From: Leisingera coralii
Lineage (GTDB): Bacteria > Pseudomonadota > Alphaproteobacteria > Rhodobacterales > Rhodobacteraceae
Direction: 5' to 3'
DNA: 64,000 nucleotides
NCBI RefSeq assembly: GCF_049056525.1
Contig: NZ_JBHUPT010000063.1
Coordinates: 1 to 64,000, forward strand
Shown: positions 50,612-60,072 of the stretch, piece by piece
How positions within the stretch are numbered: the stretch's first letter is position 1
Layout of the letters: each line of letters opens with the position of its first letter
Position numbers and translations under genes: made by a program
Notes under the pieces: model-generated
Told to the model about the DNA's origin: nothing
Database searches by the model: none
What the model saw: the letters and a program-made list of their open reading frames with translations, nothing else

Positions 50612-53600
50612 TCAGGCCACCATCGCCTCTGCCTTCTTCAGGTCAACCGAAACCAGCTGGCTGACGCCCTTTTCCTGCATGGTGACGCCAAAAAGCCGGT
50701 CCATCCGCGCCATCGTCACCGCGTGGTGGGTGATGATCAGGAAACGGGTATCGGTCTGGCGGCACATCTCGTCCAGCAGGTCGCAGAAGCGGGTGACATT
50801 GGCATCATCCAGCGGCGCGTCGACCTCGTCCAGCACACAGATCGGCGCCGGGTTCGACAGGAACACCGCAAAGATCAGCGCCATCGCGGTCAGCGTCTGC
50901 TCGCCGCCCGACAGCAGCGACAGGGTCGACAGCTTCTTGCCCGGCGGCTGGCACATGATCTCCAGCCCCGCATCCAGCGGATCGTCGCTTTCGACCATCA
51001 CCAGATTGGCCTCACCGCCGCCGAACAGATGGGTGAACAGCATGGCAAAGCTGTTGTTCACCTGCTCAAACGCGGTCAGCAGCCGTTCGCGGCCCTCGCG
51101 GTTCAAACTGGCAATCCCGTCGCGCAGGGTCTTCACCGCGCCTTCCAGGTCCAGTTTCTCCGCCACCAGCGTATCGTGCTCGTTCTGCACGCCGCGGGCG
51201 TCTTCCTCCGCGCGCAGGTTCACCGCACCCAAGGCGTCGCGCTGGCGCTTGTAACGGTCGACATCGGCTTCCAGGGTTTCCGAGGGCGGCATTTCGTCCG
51301 GCGACACGCCCAGCTTCTCCAGCAGGGCCTGAGGGGTGATCTGCTGCGCCTCGATGATCCGGCCCGCGGCCTGCGTGACTGCGTCCTTGGCCGCATCGCT
51401 GCGCGCCTCGGAACGTGCCCGCGCCTCGCGGGCCTCGGACGCCAGACGCTCGCATTCGCGCTCCTTGTGGACCGCCTCGCGCAGCTCGGCCTCCGCCGCG
51501 ATCAGCGCCTCGGTGGCGGCAGACTTGCGCGCTTCGGCCTCGGAGATCGCCTCGTTCAACTCTTCCCGCTTCTCGGCGATTTCCGCCGGAACCGCGTTGG
51601 CTTCTTCCAGCTCCTCCTGCGAGGCCTCGCGGCGCTCCGCCAGTTCCTCGATCCGCTGCTTGGCGCTGTCCAGCCGGTGGCGCCAGCCCGACAGCTCCTT
51701 GGTCACCTCCTGCGCGCGCTTGGTGCGGGCCTCACCCTCGCGGCGCAGCTCGTCATGGCTGGAGCGGTGGGTCAGCATGGTGATCCGCGCCGCCTCGACC
51801 GACTGCTTGATCTCTTCCACGGCCCCGCGCGCCTGATCCAGGTCGCCCAGCTCTCCCAGGGCCTTTTCCGCCTCTTTCAGCTGCAGGCTGGCGTTCAGCG
51901 CATCTTCCGCATGGCGGGAGACGGAAATGCCCAGGGTCTCCAGCTTGGCCTCCGCGAGGTTGCGGTCGGCTTCGGCCCGGCTCAGCGCGCGGGCCGCATC
52001 GGCCACCCGCTGATCCGCCACCCGGCGCGCCTGGCGGGCGTTCTGGTCGGCCAGCGTCACCTCTTCCAGCTTGCGCAGCAGCATCTCATGCGCGTCGCGG
52101 GCGCCCTCGGCCTTGGCGCTGACGCGCTCCATGTCCTGCTTCAGCGCTTCCAGCTTGTTGAGCTGCTCCAGCCGAAGCGCCGCGGCGCTCGGCGCATCCT
52201 CTGCCCAGGCCCGGTAGCCGTCCCAGCGCCACAGGTCGCCCTCGACCGTCACCAGCCGCTGCCCCGGTTTGAGCTGTGCCTGCAATCCGGCGGCAGCATC
52301 GCCATCAACCAGACCGATCTGCGCCACCCGGCGCGACAGCGCCTCCGGCCCGGAGACAAACAGCGCCAGCGGCTGCACGCCCTCCGGCAGCTCCGCGTCG
52401 TGATCATAGCCCGGCAGGGCAACCCAGCCGGTCGGCCCGTCCGCCTCTGCCAGCGGCGCCCGCAGGTCATCAGCCAATGCCGCGCCCAAGGCCTTCTCAT
52501 AGCCCGGCGCCACGGTCAGCTCGTCCAGGATCTGGCCGCCCTCGGCCGTGTCGCGCTCCACCAGCTTGGCCAGCGCGGTCACCTCGGCGCGCAAAGCCCC
52601 CAGCTCCCCCTCGGCCTCGGACCGCTGCGAGCGCGCCTCCGCTTCCAGGCTTTGGGTCTCCGTCCGCAGCTCATCCGCGGCCGCCAGCGCCTCTTCCGCC
52701 ATCTCCGAGGCCTCGCGGGCCTCTTCCTCGGCGGTCACGGCAGTTTCGAACTTCTCCGAGGCCAGCTCCAAGGCCTCGCGCGCCTCGCCCTGCGCGGCGC
52801 GGGCCTTTTCCGCCTCGCCTTCCGAGCGGCCAAGCGCCCGCTGGCAATCCTCGACCGCACGGCGCGCCGACTGGTGGCGGGCCGCCAGACGGGCGACATC
52901 CTCGGTCACTTGCGCCAGATGGTCCTCGCGCGCCTGCAGGATCGAGCCCGCATCGCGCGCCAGTTCCGCCGCCTCCGCCAACCTGGCATCATGCCCTTCG
53001 CCGGCCCTGGACAGCTCGCGCTGCTCCCATTCCAGCCGTTCGATGGTTTGGCCTGCGTCGTTGTTCAGCCCGGACTCGCGCTCGATATCATTGCCCAGCT
53101 GCACAATCCGGCTGCTGAGCCGCTCGATCGTCTGGCGCGCCTGCGCCTCCTGATCGCTCAGCGAATCCCGCTGCACCACCAGCCGCTGCAGGATGGCGGC
53201 GGCAATCGCCTCCTCCTCACGCAGGGGCGGCAGTTTCTCTTCAAACGTGCCGCGCTGCGCCGCCGCCGCGCGCACCAGCGCCTCAGCCTTCGACGCCTGC
53301 TCGACCCGCACCCGCAGCTCATCCTCGGCCGCCAGCCGTGATTCATCCGCCTCGCGCCAGCGCCGGTACAGCAGCATCCCTTCGGCCAGCCGCAGCTTCT
53401 CGCCAATCTCGCGATAGCGCTGCGCCTGCCGCGCCTGTTTGGCCAGCTGCGCCAGCTGCGCCGCCAGCTGTTCGATCACGTCATCGACGCGCAGCAGGTT
53501 GGCTTCGGTATTCTTCAGCTTCAGCTCTGCCTCATGGCGCCGCTGATAGAGGCCGGAGATCCCCGCCGCCTCTTCCAGAATCCGCCGCCGCGCCTTGGGC

Positions 53601-54067
53601 TTGGCGTTAATCAGCTCAGCAATCTGCCCCTGCCGCACCAGCGCCGGCGAATGCGCACCCGTCGAGGCATCGGCAAACAGCATCTGCACATCGCGCGCCC
53701 GCACGTCCTTGCCGTTGGATTTGTAAGCGCTGCCCACATCGCGGGTGATCCGGCGCACGATCTCCAGGATATCGCTGTCGTTGAACCCCGAAGGCGCCAG
53801 CCGTTCCGAGTTGTCGATCTGCAGGCTCACCTCGGCAAAGTTGCGCGCGGGCCGCGACGAGGTGCCGGCAAAGATCACATCCTCCATGCCGCCGCCGCGC
53901 ATCGCCTTGGCGCGGGTCTCGCCCATCACCCAGCGCAATGCCTCCAGAAGATTGGATTTGCCGCAACCGTTTGGACCCACAACCCCAGTCAGCCCATCGG
54001 CAATGACCAGTTCGGTAGGATCAACAAAGCTTTTGAAGCCGTTCAGCCTGAGCTTGGAAAACCGCAA
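50612..54067 (-). CDS. smc: Chromosome segregation protein SMC
   Basis: SMC dimers with ScpAB extrude DNA loops and condense the chromosome. The 1151-residue protein has the N-terminal ATPase half with Walker A GPNGCGKSN, long coiled coils around a hinge in the middle (about 500-650), and the C-terminal half with the signature LSGGEQTL and Walker B CVLDEVDAPLDDANV. It lies alone on the minus strand; scpA/B are not in the window. Confidence 0.96.
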   Translation of the reverse strand: MRFSKLRLNGFKSFVDPTELVIADGLTGVVGPNGCGKSNLLEALRWVMGETRAKAMRGGGMEDVIFAGTSSRPARNFAEVSLQIDNSERLAPSGFNDSDILEIVRRITRDVGSAYKSNGKDVRARDVQMLFADASTGAHSPALVRQGQIAELINAKPKARRRILEEAAGISGLYQRRHEAELKLKNTEANLLRVDDVIEQLAAQLAQLAKQARQAQRYREIGEKLRLAEGMLLYRRWREADESRLAAEDELRVRVEQASKAEALVRAAAAQRGTFEEKLPPLREEEAIAAAILQRLVVQRDSLSDQEAQARQTIERLSSRIVQLGNDIERESGLNNDAGQTIERLEWEQRELSRAGEGHDARLAEAAELARDAGSILQAREDHLAQVTEDVARLAARHQSARRAVEDCQRALGRSEGEAEKARAAQGEAREALELASEKFETAVTAEEEAREASEMAEEALAAADELRTETQSLEAEARSQRSEAEGELGALRAEVTALAKLVERDTAEGGQILDELTVAPGYEKALGAALADDLRAPLAEADGPTGWVALPGYDHDAELPEGVQPLALFVSGPEALSRRVAQIGLVDGDAAAGLQAQLKPGQRLVTVEGDLWRWDGYRAWAEDAPSAAALRLEQLNKLEALKQDMERVSAKAEGARDAHEMLLRKLEEVTLADQNARQARRVADQRVADAARALSRAEADRNLAEAKLETLGISVSRHAEDALNASLQLKEAEKALGELGDLDQARGAVEEIKQSVEAARITMLTHRSSHDELRREGEARTKRAQEVTKELSGWRHRLDSAKQRIEELAERREASQEELEEANAVPAEIAEKREELNEAISEAEARKSAATEALIAAEAELREAVHKERECERLASEAREARARSEARSDAAKDAVTQAAGRIIEAQQITPQALLEKLGVSPDEMPPSETLEADVDRYKRQRDALGAVNLRAEEDARGVQNEHDTLVAEKLDLEGAVKTLRDGIASLNREGRERLLTAFEQVNNSFAMLFTHLFGGGEANLVMVESDDPLDAGLEIMCQPPGKKLSTLSLLSGGEQTLTAMALIFAVFLSNPAPICVLDEVDAPLDDANVTRFCDLLDEMCRQTDTRFLIITHHAVTMARMDRLFGVTMQEKGVSQLVSVDLKKAEAMVA

Positions 54068-54232
54068 AGCTGCCCCTTCGTGATTCCGTATCGAGAAAGT
54101 TCAGCGGTTCCTATCGCGTGTGTCAACGCTCCGCACCCCCAAATCGGGGCAGGATCGTTTCAATTCACACCATATCTTGTGGATAACCCGCAGGATCCGG
54201 CGGTGTTTTGCCAAGCAGGAGCTGTTTGGCCG

Positions 54233-55441
54233 TCAGACGGACCGCAACAGCCGCCCCAACCGGGCAATGCCCTCCTGAATGGCTGCATGGTTGGAATTGG
54301 AAAAGCTCAGCCGGATCGTGTTCTGACCGCTGCCATCGGCAAAAAACGCCTGCCCCGGCACAAAGGCCACCTTCTCCGTCTCCAGCGACCGCGCCAGCAG
54401 GTCCGCGCCTTTCATGCCCTCCGGCAGCGTCACCCAGACAAACATGCCGCCCTCGGGCCGGGTCCAGTCCACTCCCTCCGGCATGTGCTCCTCCAGGGCC
54501 GCCAGCATCACATCCCGGCGGCGCTGATAGACCGCGCGCAGCTGCTCCACATGCGCATCGAAACAGGCCTCTGCAACGCCATGCACCGCCATCTGGTTGA
54601 TGGTCGACGTGTGCAGGTCCGCCGCCTGTTTCAGCAGCACCATCTGCGAAATCACCGGCTTGGCCGCCACCGCCCAGCCGATCCGCAGCCCGGGTGCCAG
54701 CGTCTTGCTGAAGGTGCCGCAGTAGACCGTCCGGCAGTCCTCGATCGAGCCCTTCTGCTCCAGCTCCAGCGCCAGCACCGGCGGCACCGGCTCGCCGTCA
54801 AAGCGCAGCGACTGATAGGCGGCATCCTCGATGATGGCGCAGTCCAGCGTGTCCGCCAGTTCCAGCAGCCGCAGCCGCCCGGCGCGGTCCAGCGTCTCCC
54901 CGGTCGGGTTGGCGAAGTCCGGCGACAAATACGCAAATTTCACCGCACTTCCCGCCTCCGCCGCGCCCTCGGCATAGCTCTCGGCGGTGCGGTTACCCTT
55001 CAGCGACAACCGGTCATAGCGCGGCTCATAGGCGTTGAACGCCGCCAGGGCGCCAAGGTAAGTCGGCCAGCCCACCAGCGCAGTGTCCCCAGGCGACAGG
55101 AACAGCTTGCCCAGGTAATCCAGCGCCTGCTGGGAGCCGGAAGTGATCAGCACATTCTCCGCGTCGCAGACAATCCCGATCTTCGCCATCTCCCGCACGA
55201 TCCATTCGCGCAGCGACAGGTAGCCCTCGCTCACCGAATACTGCAAAGCCAGCGCCTGACGCTCCGGCGTCAGCGCCGCCTGGTAGGCCTCGGCAAACTC
55301 ATCCGCCGGGAACAGTGCCGGGTCCGGGATACCGCCGGCAAAGGAGATGATGTCCGGCTGATCCAGCAGCTTCAGCAGCTCGCGGATTTCCGACGCCTTC
55401 ATCCGCGCATTCCGGGTGGCAAATATCTGGTTCAGCTGCAT
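54233..55441 (-). CDS. PLP-dependent aminotransferase (2-aminoadipate-type)
   Basis: The 402-residue fold-type I aminotransferase has IISFAGGIPDPALFP, the ITSGSQQALDYLGKLF block, and PLP-binding Lys in GTFSKTLAPGLRIGW. This is the layout of LysN/2-aminoadipate and related transaminases that share homology with MocR C-domains. The substrate is uncertain. It is divergent from the FadR-type regulator, which may control it. Confidence 0.88.
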   Translation of the reverse strand: MQLNQIFATRNARMKASEIRELLKLLDQPDIISFAGGIPDPALFPADEFAEAYQAALTPERQALALQYSVSEGYLSLREWIVREMAKIGIVCDAENVLITSGSQQALDYLGKLFLSPGDTALVGWPTYLGALAAFNAYEPRYDRLSLKGNRTAESYAEGAAEAGSAVKFAYLSPDFANPTGETLDRAGRLRLLELADTLDCAIIEDAAYQSLRFDGEPVPPVLALELEQKGSIEDCRTVYCGTFSKTLAPGLRIGWAVAAKPVISQMVLLKQAADLHTSTINQMAVHGVAEACFDAHVEQLRAVYQRRRDVMLAALEEHMPEGVDWTRPEGGMFVWVTLPEGMKGADLLARSLETEKVAFVPGQAFFADGSGQNTIRLSFSNSNHAAIQEGIARLGRLLRSV

Positions 55442-55562
55442 GCCTCTCTCCTCGCGTATGATCTAGGCTCACGGTAGGAGAGTGCAAAACAAAGTCAACA
55501 ATGCTGACCTACTGTTACAGCCATCGTGATCCCTGCCCGCCCTTGCAGCTGCCTCCTGCGCG

Positions 55563-55581
55563 TGGTCATATGTTTTGACCA
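55563..55581. promoter_or_regulatory. Palindromic operator-like site before the GntR-type regulator
   Basis: TGGTCATATGTTTTGACCA contains the perfect 6-base arms TGGTCA and TGACCA separated by 7 bases. It lies 19 bases upstream of the regulator start. FadR-type regulators bind TGGT/ACCA-type half sites, so autorepression is plausible, though the spacing is wider than the classical site. Confidence 0.4.
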
Positions 55582-55599
55582 ATTCAGCAGAGCGCCAAG

Positions 55600-56370
55600 A
55601 TGCCGTTTCAGAAAGTCCAGCCCGAAAAACTCTCCGCCTCCGTCGTCAAGCAGATCGAGCAGCTGATCCTGCGCGGCATTCTTTCGCCGGGCGAGCGCCT
55701 GCCTGCCGAACGCGAACTGGCGGAGCGGCTGGGCGTCTCCCGCCCGTCCTTGCGCGATGCCATCGGCGAGCTGCAGGCGCGCGGCCTGCTGGCGTCCAAG
55801 GCCGGCTCCGGCGTGTTTGTGGCGGATGTCCTGGGCTCTGCCTTCTCGCCTGCCCTGATCCAGCTCTTCGCCACCCATGACGAGGCGGTGTTTGACTACC
55901 TCTCCTTCCGCCGCGACATGGAGGGGCTCGCCGCCGAACGCGCCGCCCGCTTCGGCTCCGACTACGACCTGCAGGTGATCCAGGCGATCTTCGAAAAGAT
56001 GGAAGCGGCCGGCAATCCGGCCACCTCCGAGGAAGCCGCCAAGCTCGACGCCCAGTTCCACTCCGCCATCATGGACGCCAGCCACAACGTGATCATGCTG
56101 CACATGATGCGCTCGATGTTCGATCTGCTGCGCGAGGGCGTCTTCTACAACCGCCGCATCATGTTCCAGCAGCACACCACCTATGAAGCGCTGCTGGAGC
56201 AGCACCGCACCATCAACGCCGCCCTGCAGGCCCGCGACCCGCAGGCTGCCCGCACCGCGGTCGAGGCGCATCTGGATTATGTCAAACAAGCCCTCACCGA
56301 CCACCAGCGCGCCGAGCGCAACGCAGAGGTGGCAAAGCAGCGGCTGGAGCATGAGACAGGCAGGGGGTGA
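55600..56370 (+). CDS. FadR/GntR family transcriptional regulator
   Basis: The 256-residue protein has an N-terminal winged helix (LRGILSPGERLPAERELAERLGVSRPSLRDAI) and a C-terminal FadR_C/FCD domain with His residues for ligand or metal binding. Ligands in the family are organic acids or acyl-CoA. It is divergent from the aminotransferase gene and has a palindrome just upstream. It may regulate that aminotransferase, but this is inference. Confidence 0.9.
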   Translation: MPFQKVQPEKLSASVVKQIEQLILRGILSPGERLPAERELAERLGVSRPSLRDAIGELQARGLLASKAGSGVFVADVLGSAFSPALIQLFATHDEAVFDYLSFRRDMEGLAAERAARFGSDYDLQVIQAIFEKMEAAGNPATSEEAAKLDAQFHSAIMDASHNVIMLHMMRSMFDLLREGVFYNRRIMFQQHTTYEALLEQHRTINAALQARDPQAARTAVEAHLDYVKQALTDHQRAERNAEVAKQRLEHETGRG

Positions 56371-56493
56371 AACATCGGGCCATAGCAGAAGTGCCGGAGG
56401 AAACGGACCTTGAAGCGGTCAGAGACTAATTGGAACATCCTGATTGGATCGGCAAGATCAGGGTCAGAAAACCAAGGCTGAGGGAACGCCACA

Positions 56494-57039
56494 ATGGTCA
56501 GGCACCACTGCAGTATTGCAACTCTATTTTCGCTATTTCTTGGGGCGGCGCTGCCTGGCGCTGCCACCGCACAAAGCTCCTACGAAGCCATGCGGGCGGT
56601 TTTCGACGTCTGTGTCTCCAACGCGCGTAGCGGCACTTTAATGACTGAGCAGCAAATGCTGGCTGAAGTTGAATTTGATACTGCCAACCAGCAGGGGCTA
56701 AACCCACAAGATTTTTCTTTTCAAGTTGAGGCGGGAGAATACTTTAGTTGCGTGGTTTGGACAGAAGCGGCTCACTATAACGCACATGAGTTTCGCTCTT
56801 ATGTTGATGCCTATGTGCCGCTGATTTCAATTTCCGCCAAAGAACAGAACTGCGTCTGGTTGCCGGTTTTTCCCAAAAATTCATGCGTTCTCCCAATTGA
56901 GAAAGCCAAGCATCCAAGTGGCTGGGAGTACCGTTTTAAAATTTCGTTCGAGATCTTCGCACACAAATATGCAGCTATGATCGTCCGTCCAGTTCTTGCT
57001 TTTGATCCAAAAGGTTATGCTCATCGTCCAAACAACTGA
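56494..57039 (+). CDS. Exported protein of unknown function, AT-rich
   Basis: The 181-residue protein has a signal peptide (about 1-26, ending GAATAQSS) and a polar mature part with a few Cys. I recognise no family. Most of the gene is plainly richer in A/T than its neighbours, and it uses AT-ending codons seldom seen in the surrounding genes, a sign of transfer. It stands between the regulator and the end of the F0 operon. Confidence 0.7.
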   Translation: MVRHHCSIATLFSLFLGAALPGAATAQSSYEAMRAVFDVCVSNARSGTLMTEQQMLAEVEFDTANQQGLNPQDFSFQVEAGEYFSCVVWTEAAHYNAHEFRSYVDAYVPLISISAKEQNCVWLPVFPKNSCVLPIEKAKHPSGWEYRFKISFEIFAHKYAAMIVRPVLAFDPKGYAHRPNN

Positions 57040-57104
57040 AGGTCAGTAGTTGATGCAAAACTATTGAATGAATATTGGTCGATATAGGGTGCAAAGCTTC
57101 CTTC

Positions 57105-57133
57105 ACAAAAAACCCGGCCACTCGGACCGGGTT
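57105..57133 (-). terminator. Rho-independent terminator of the F0 operon
   Basis: The stem AACCCGG (57111-57117) / CCGGGTT (57126-57132) is followed on the minus strand by a T run (A run at 57107-57112). It lies just after the atpF stop. Confidence 0.85.
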
Positions 57134-57161
57134 CTTTTAACTTGTCTGTATCAGCCAGAGC

Positions 57162-57722
57162 TTAGTGCAGCTTGGCGTCCACGTCCGCGATGGCGGCGTC
57201 GATCAGCTTGTTGGCCTCGGTTGCGGTCATCTGCTTGGAGATCACCTGATCCGCTGCGGCAACGGCAATCGAGATTGCCTGGTCGCGCACTTCCTTCACA
57301 GCCGAAGCTTCTGCCGAAGCGATCTGCTCCTGGGCAGCCGCCAGACGGCGGGCGATGGAGGTTTGCAGATCCGCCTTTGCAACTTCCGCTGCACGGGCAG
57401 CTTCGTCACGGGCGGCCGCCACGATCTGATCGGCCTGGGTCTGAACTTCCTGCTGCTTGCGCTCGTACGACGCCAGAATGGTCTGGGCCTCTTCACGCAG
57501 CGCGCGGGCTTCGTCCAGTTCCTTCTGGATGGCCTCGGCACGGTTGTCCAGCTGGTTGCCCAGCAGGCCCGGCACCTTGGCCAGCAGCAGGATGCCGACG
57601 AACAGAAGGAAAGCCAGCAGAACAACGAAATCGGTGTTGCCCAGCGACAGGAACGGGCCTTCTGCCGCCAGCGCCGGGCCGGCCGCGCCAAAGGTCAGGG
57701 CAAGAGCGAGAATATTGCGCAT
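57162..57722 (-). CDS. atpF: ATP synthase F0 subunit b
   Basis: Subunit b anchors the stator that links F1 to F0. The 186-residue protein has a signal-like N-terminus (MRNILALALTFGAAGPALAAE), a membrane helix (about 26-47) and a long charged coiled coil. ATG 57722 was chosen over a start 13 codons upstream because AAAGGATAAGGAC precedes it. Alphaproteobacteria with b and b' use two different b chains; this one follows the b' gene. Confidence 0.93.
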   Translation of the reverse strand: MRNILALALTFGAAGPALAAEGPFLSLGNTDFVVLLAFLLFVGILLLAKVPGLLGNQLDNRAEAIQKELDEARALREEAQTILASYERKQQEVQTQADQIVAAARDEAARAAEVAKADLQTSIARRLAAAQEQIASAEASAVKEVRDQAISIAVAAADQVISKQMTATEANKLIDAAIADVDAKLH

Positions 57723-57726
57723 GTCC

Positions 57727-58275
57727 TTATCCTTTCGTCCGCTCTGCAACTGCCGCGGCAATTGCGTCTTTGTCTGCCGATCCGCCCAGCGCGGTCACCA
57801 GCGCCTCTGCGGTGTCGGTGGCAACAGCCTTGACGCTTTCCAGCGCGCCGGCCTTGATTTCGGCGATCGCCTTTTCGGACTCGGCAGCCTTGGCAGCGAT
57901 CTGCTCGTCTGCTTTGGCGATGGCCTCGTCCAGCCCGGCCTGGATTTCTGCGCGGGTTTCAGCAGCGATGCGCTGAGCTTCCGCACGGGCATCCGCCAGA
58001 GCCTTGTTATATGCGTTTTCGGCCTCGACAGCCTTGGCTTTCAGGTCTTCAGCCGCGGCGAGGTCGTTGGTGATGGTCCCCTGACGCTCGGCCAGCACCG
58101 CAGCGATGCGGGGCAGCGCGACGCGCGACAGAATGAGGTAGATCACGACCAGGGCAACCGCGAGCCAGAAGATCTGGTTCCCGAAGGTCGAGAAGTCCAG
58201 CTGAGGCATGCCCGGAGCAGACCCGTGCGCTGCGTCTGCGGCGCCGTGTGCTGCGTCTTGCGTATTAGATGCCAT
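57727..58275 (-). CDS. ATP synthase F0 subunit b'
   Basis: The 182-residue b' subunit has an N-terminal region with FSTFGNQIFWLAVALVVIYLILSRVALP as its membrane helix and a long Ala/Glu/Lys coiled coil. It pairs with b as in photosynthetic and related bacteria. It is separated from atpF by 4 bases and from atpE by 88, within the F0 operon. Confidence 0.93.
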   Translation of the reverse strand: MASNTQDAAHGAADAAHGSAPGMPQLDFSTFGNQIFWLAVALVVIYLILSRVALPRIAAVLAERQGTITNDLAAAEDLKAKAVEAENAYNKALADARAEAQRIAAETRAEIQAGLDEAIAKADEQIAAKAAESEKAIAEIKAGALESVKAVATDTAEALVTALGGSADKDAIAAAVAERTKG

Positions 58276-58363
58276 GTCGTCCTCCTTGGGAACTTGCCGT
58301 TACACCGGGCAGTGCAGGATTAGGCCGCACTGCCCGGCCGTAAGGAAATAGGTTCCTAAGGTC

Positions 58364-58600
58364 TTAGACGGCGAACATCAGCAGCAGAGCGACCAGGAAC
58401 GAGAAGATGCCCAGTGCTTCTGCAAACGCGATGCCGATGAACAGGGTTGCGGTCTGGCCGGCTGCTGCCGACGGGTTGCGCAGCGCGCCTGCCAGGAAGT
58501 TGCCAGCCACGTGGCCCACACCGATTGCGGCTGCGCCGGAACCGATTGCTGCCAGGCCTGCGCCGACGAACTGACCGAGTTGTGCGATATCGCCTTCCAT
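58364..58600 (-). CDS. atpE: ATP synthase F0 subunit c
   Basis: Subunit c forms the proton-driven ring. The 78-residue protein has two membrane helices, the GSGAAAIGVGHVAGNF loop region and the carboxylate-bearing helix with FAEALGIF, where Glu binds the proton. It lies between b' and a. Confidence 0.97.
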   Translation of the reverse strand: MEGDIAQLGQFVGAGLAAIGSGAAAIGVGHVAGNFLAGALRNPSAAAGQTATLFIGIAFAEALGIFSFLVALLLMFAV

Positions 58601-58688
58601 GATTTCTCTCCTTACGATGGAATGTGGTGATTTCTAGGGTGGGCAGGCCCCGTCAGGGCGCCGCCCGCTTAGCTTTCAGATCCTGGCC

Positions 58689-59492
58689 TTAGTGGCTCGG
58701 GTGCAGTGCGTCCTTCAGGTACACGCAGGTCAGGATGGTGAACACGTAGGCCTGGATGAAGGCCACCAGAACTTCGAGGGCGTAGACTGCGGTGATCGCG
58801 AAGATCGGCAGGAAGCTGAACAGGCCCAGGGCGCCAGCGAAACCTGCGAACACCTTCAGAACCGCGTGGCCAGCCATCACGTTACCGGCAAGACGGATGG
58901 AGTGGCTGACAGGGCGCACGAAGTAGGAAATCAGTTCGATGATGGCCAGGATCGGGCGGAGCGCCAGCGGCGCGCTCGACACCCAGAACAGGCCCAGGAA
59001 ACCGGCGCCGTTCTTGACAAAGCCAACCACGGTCACGGTGATGAACACCAGCGCCGCCAGGATCGCGGTCACCGCGATGTGCGAGGTGGTGGTGAAGGAC
59101 ATCGGGATCAGGCCCAGGAAGTTGGCCATCACGATGAACATGAACAGGGTCATGATGTAGGGGAAGAACTTGACGCCGTCCTTGCCGGCCACGTCCTCGA
59201 CCATCTTGTAGATGAAGCCATAGGCCAGTTCCGCCACCGACTGGGTGCGGCCCGGCACGATGGCGCGGCGCGAGGAGCCCAGCACCAGCAGCGCGAACAC
59301 GGCCAGAACCGCCAGGCCCATCCACAGGGTTACGTTGGTCGGGGTGTACCAGGAGACGTGGTCACCGCCGAACAGCGGCTTCACGATGAACTGGTCCATC
59401 GGGTGGATCGCCAGCTTTGATTCCGCCGGAGCGAAAATCAGGCCCGACACTACGACCAGTGCCAGAACTGCGAAAAAGAAAATTTTGCCCAT
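58689..59492 (-). CDS. atpB: ATP synthase F0 subunit a
   Basis: Subunit a holds the half-channels that lead protons to and from the c ring. The 267-residue protein has about five to six helices. It includes SIRLAGNVMAGH, where the essential Arg lies, and a C-terminal LEVLVAFIQAYVFTIL helix. AGGAGAAG precedes ATG 59492. It follows atpI and precedes atpE. Confidence 0.96.
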   Translation of the reverse strand: MGKIFFFAVLALVVVSGLIFAPAESKLAIHPMDQFIVKPLFGGDHVSWYTPTNVTLWMGLAVLAVFALLVLGSSRRAIVPGRTQSVAELAYGFIYKMVEDVAGKDGVKFFPYIMTLFMFIVMANFLGLIPMSFTTTSHIAVTAILAALVFITVTVVGFVKNGAGFLGLFWVSSAPLALRPILAIIELISYFVRPVSHSIRLAGNVMAGHAVLKVFAGFAGALGLFSFLPIFAITAVYALEVLVAFIQAYVFTILTCVYLKDALHPSH

Positions 59493-59532
59493 CGGTCCGC
59501 TTCTCCTGTCGCCGGCAGCCGATCCCGTCGGA

Positions 59533-59877
59533 TCAGTCCCGGTCTTGCGCATTTTTTTCGGCCTCATCGGCCAGTTTCTTGTCCTGGATCTCCTGCGCGC
59601 TGCGAAGCATTGTCTTCACCCCGGCCGCAAGCCCCAGCAGTATGAACAGCACCATGAAGATCGGGAGCGTGCCAAACAGCAGGTCGAGCCCGTATCCGAT
59701 GCCAAAGCCGATCGCGAGACCGGCCACCAATTCGATCACCATCCGCCAGGCGAGGTTCGCCATCGAATAGTGCTCATCCGCGCGCGGCTTGGGCTCCTGG
59801 GCCTTACGCGCCGCCGCCAGCTTCTCCTCCAGCTGCGCCATGCGCTGCTTTTGGTCGTCGTCGGTCACGGGCGCCAT
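59533..59877 (-). CDS. atpI: AtpI-like ATP synthase assembly protein
   Basis: AtpI proteins help assemble the c ring and may be Mg2+ linked. The 114-residue protein has a polar N-terminus with a short Gln/Lys coiled coil, two transmembrane helices (about 48-67 and 73-92) and a charged tail. The ATG at 59877 was chosen over a start 12 codons upstream. It is the first gene of the F0 operon. F1 genes are elsewhere, as usual in the group. Confidence 0.9.
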   Translation of the reverse strand: MAPVTDDDQKQRMAQLEEKLAAARKAQEPKPRADEHYSMANLAWRMVIELVAGLAIGFGIGYGLDLLFGTLPIFMVLFILLGLAAGVKTMLRSAQEIQDKKLADEAEKNAQDRD

Positions 59878-59900
59878 CCTCACGCGAATTTCTGAGAGGG

Positions 59901-59929
59901 TTGCTAAGGCCAAGGGGCTAAGGAGTCAA
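59901..59929 (-). promoter_or_regulatory. Candidate promoter of the F0 operon
   Basis: On the minus strand TTGACT (59929-59924) is followed after exactly 17 bases by TAGCAA (59906-59901), about 24 bases before the atpI start. The -10 match is weak. Confidence 0.4.
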
Positions 59930-60072
59930 TTACAAGGATTGAAGATTCAGATTCACACCAAGCCATTGAAAATGAATGGATAAATATGTAACAGCACAAG
60001 CCGCGCCGCCGTGCCGCAGCACCCGTTAGCGCCAAACCGCCCCGGATTCCATATTCAACCGAAAGGTTGATT

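Noticed and set aside
50723..53341. 872-residue open frame opposite smc
   Set aside because: Antisense to an SMC protein with intact Walker A, hinge and signature; not a gene.
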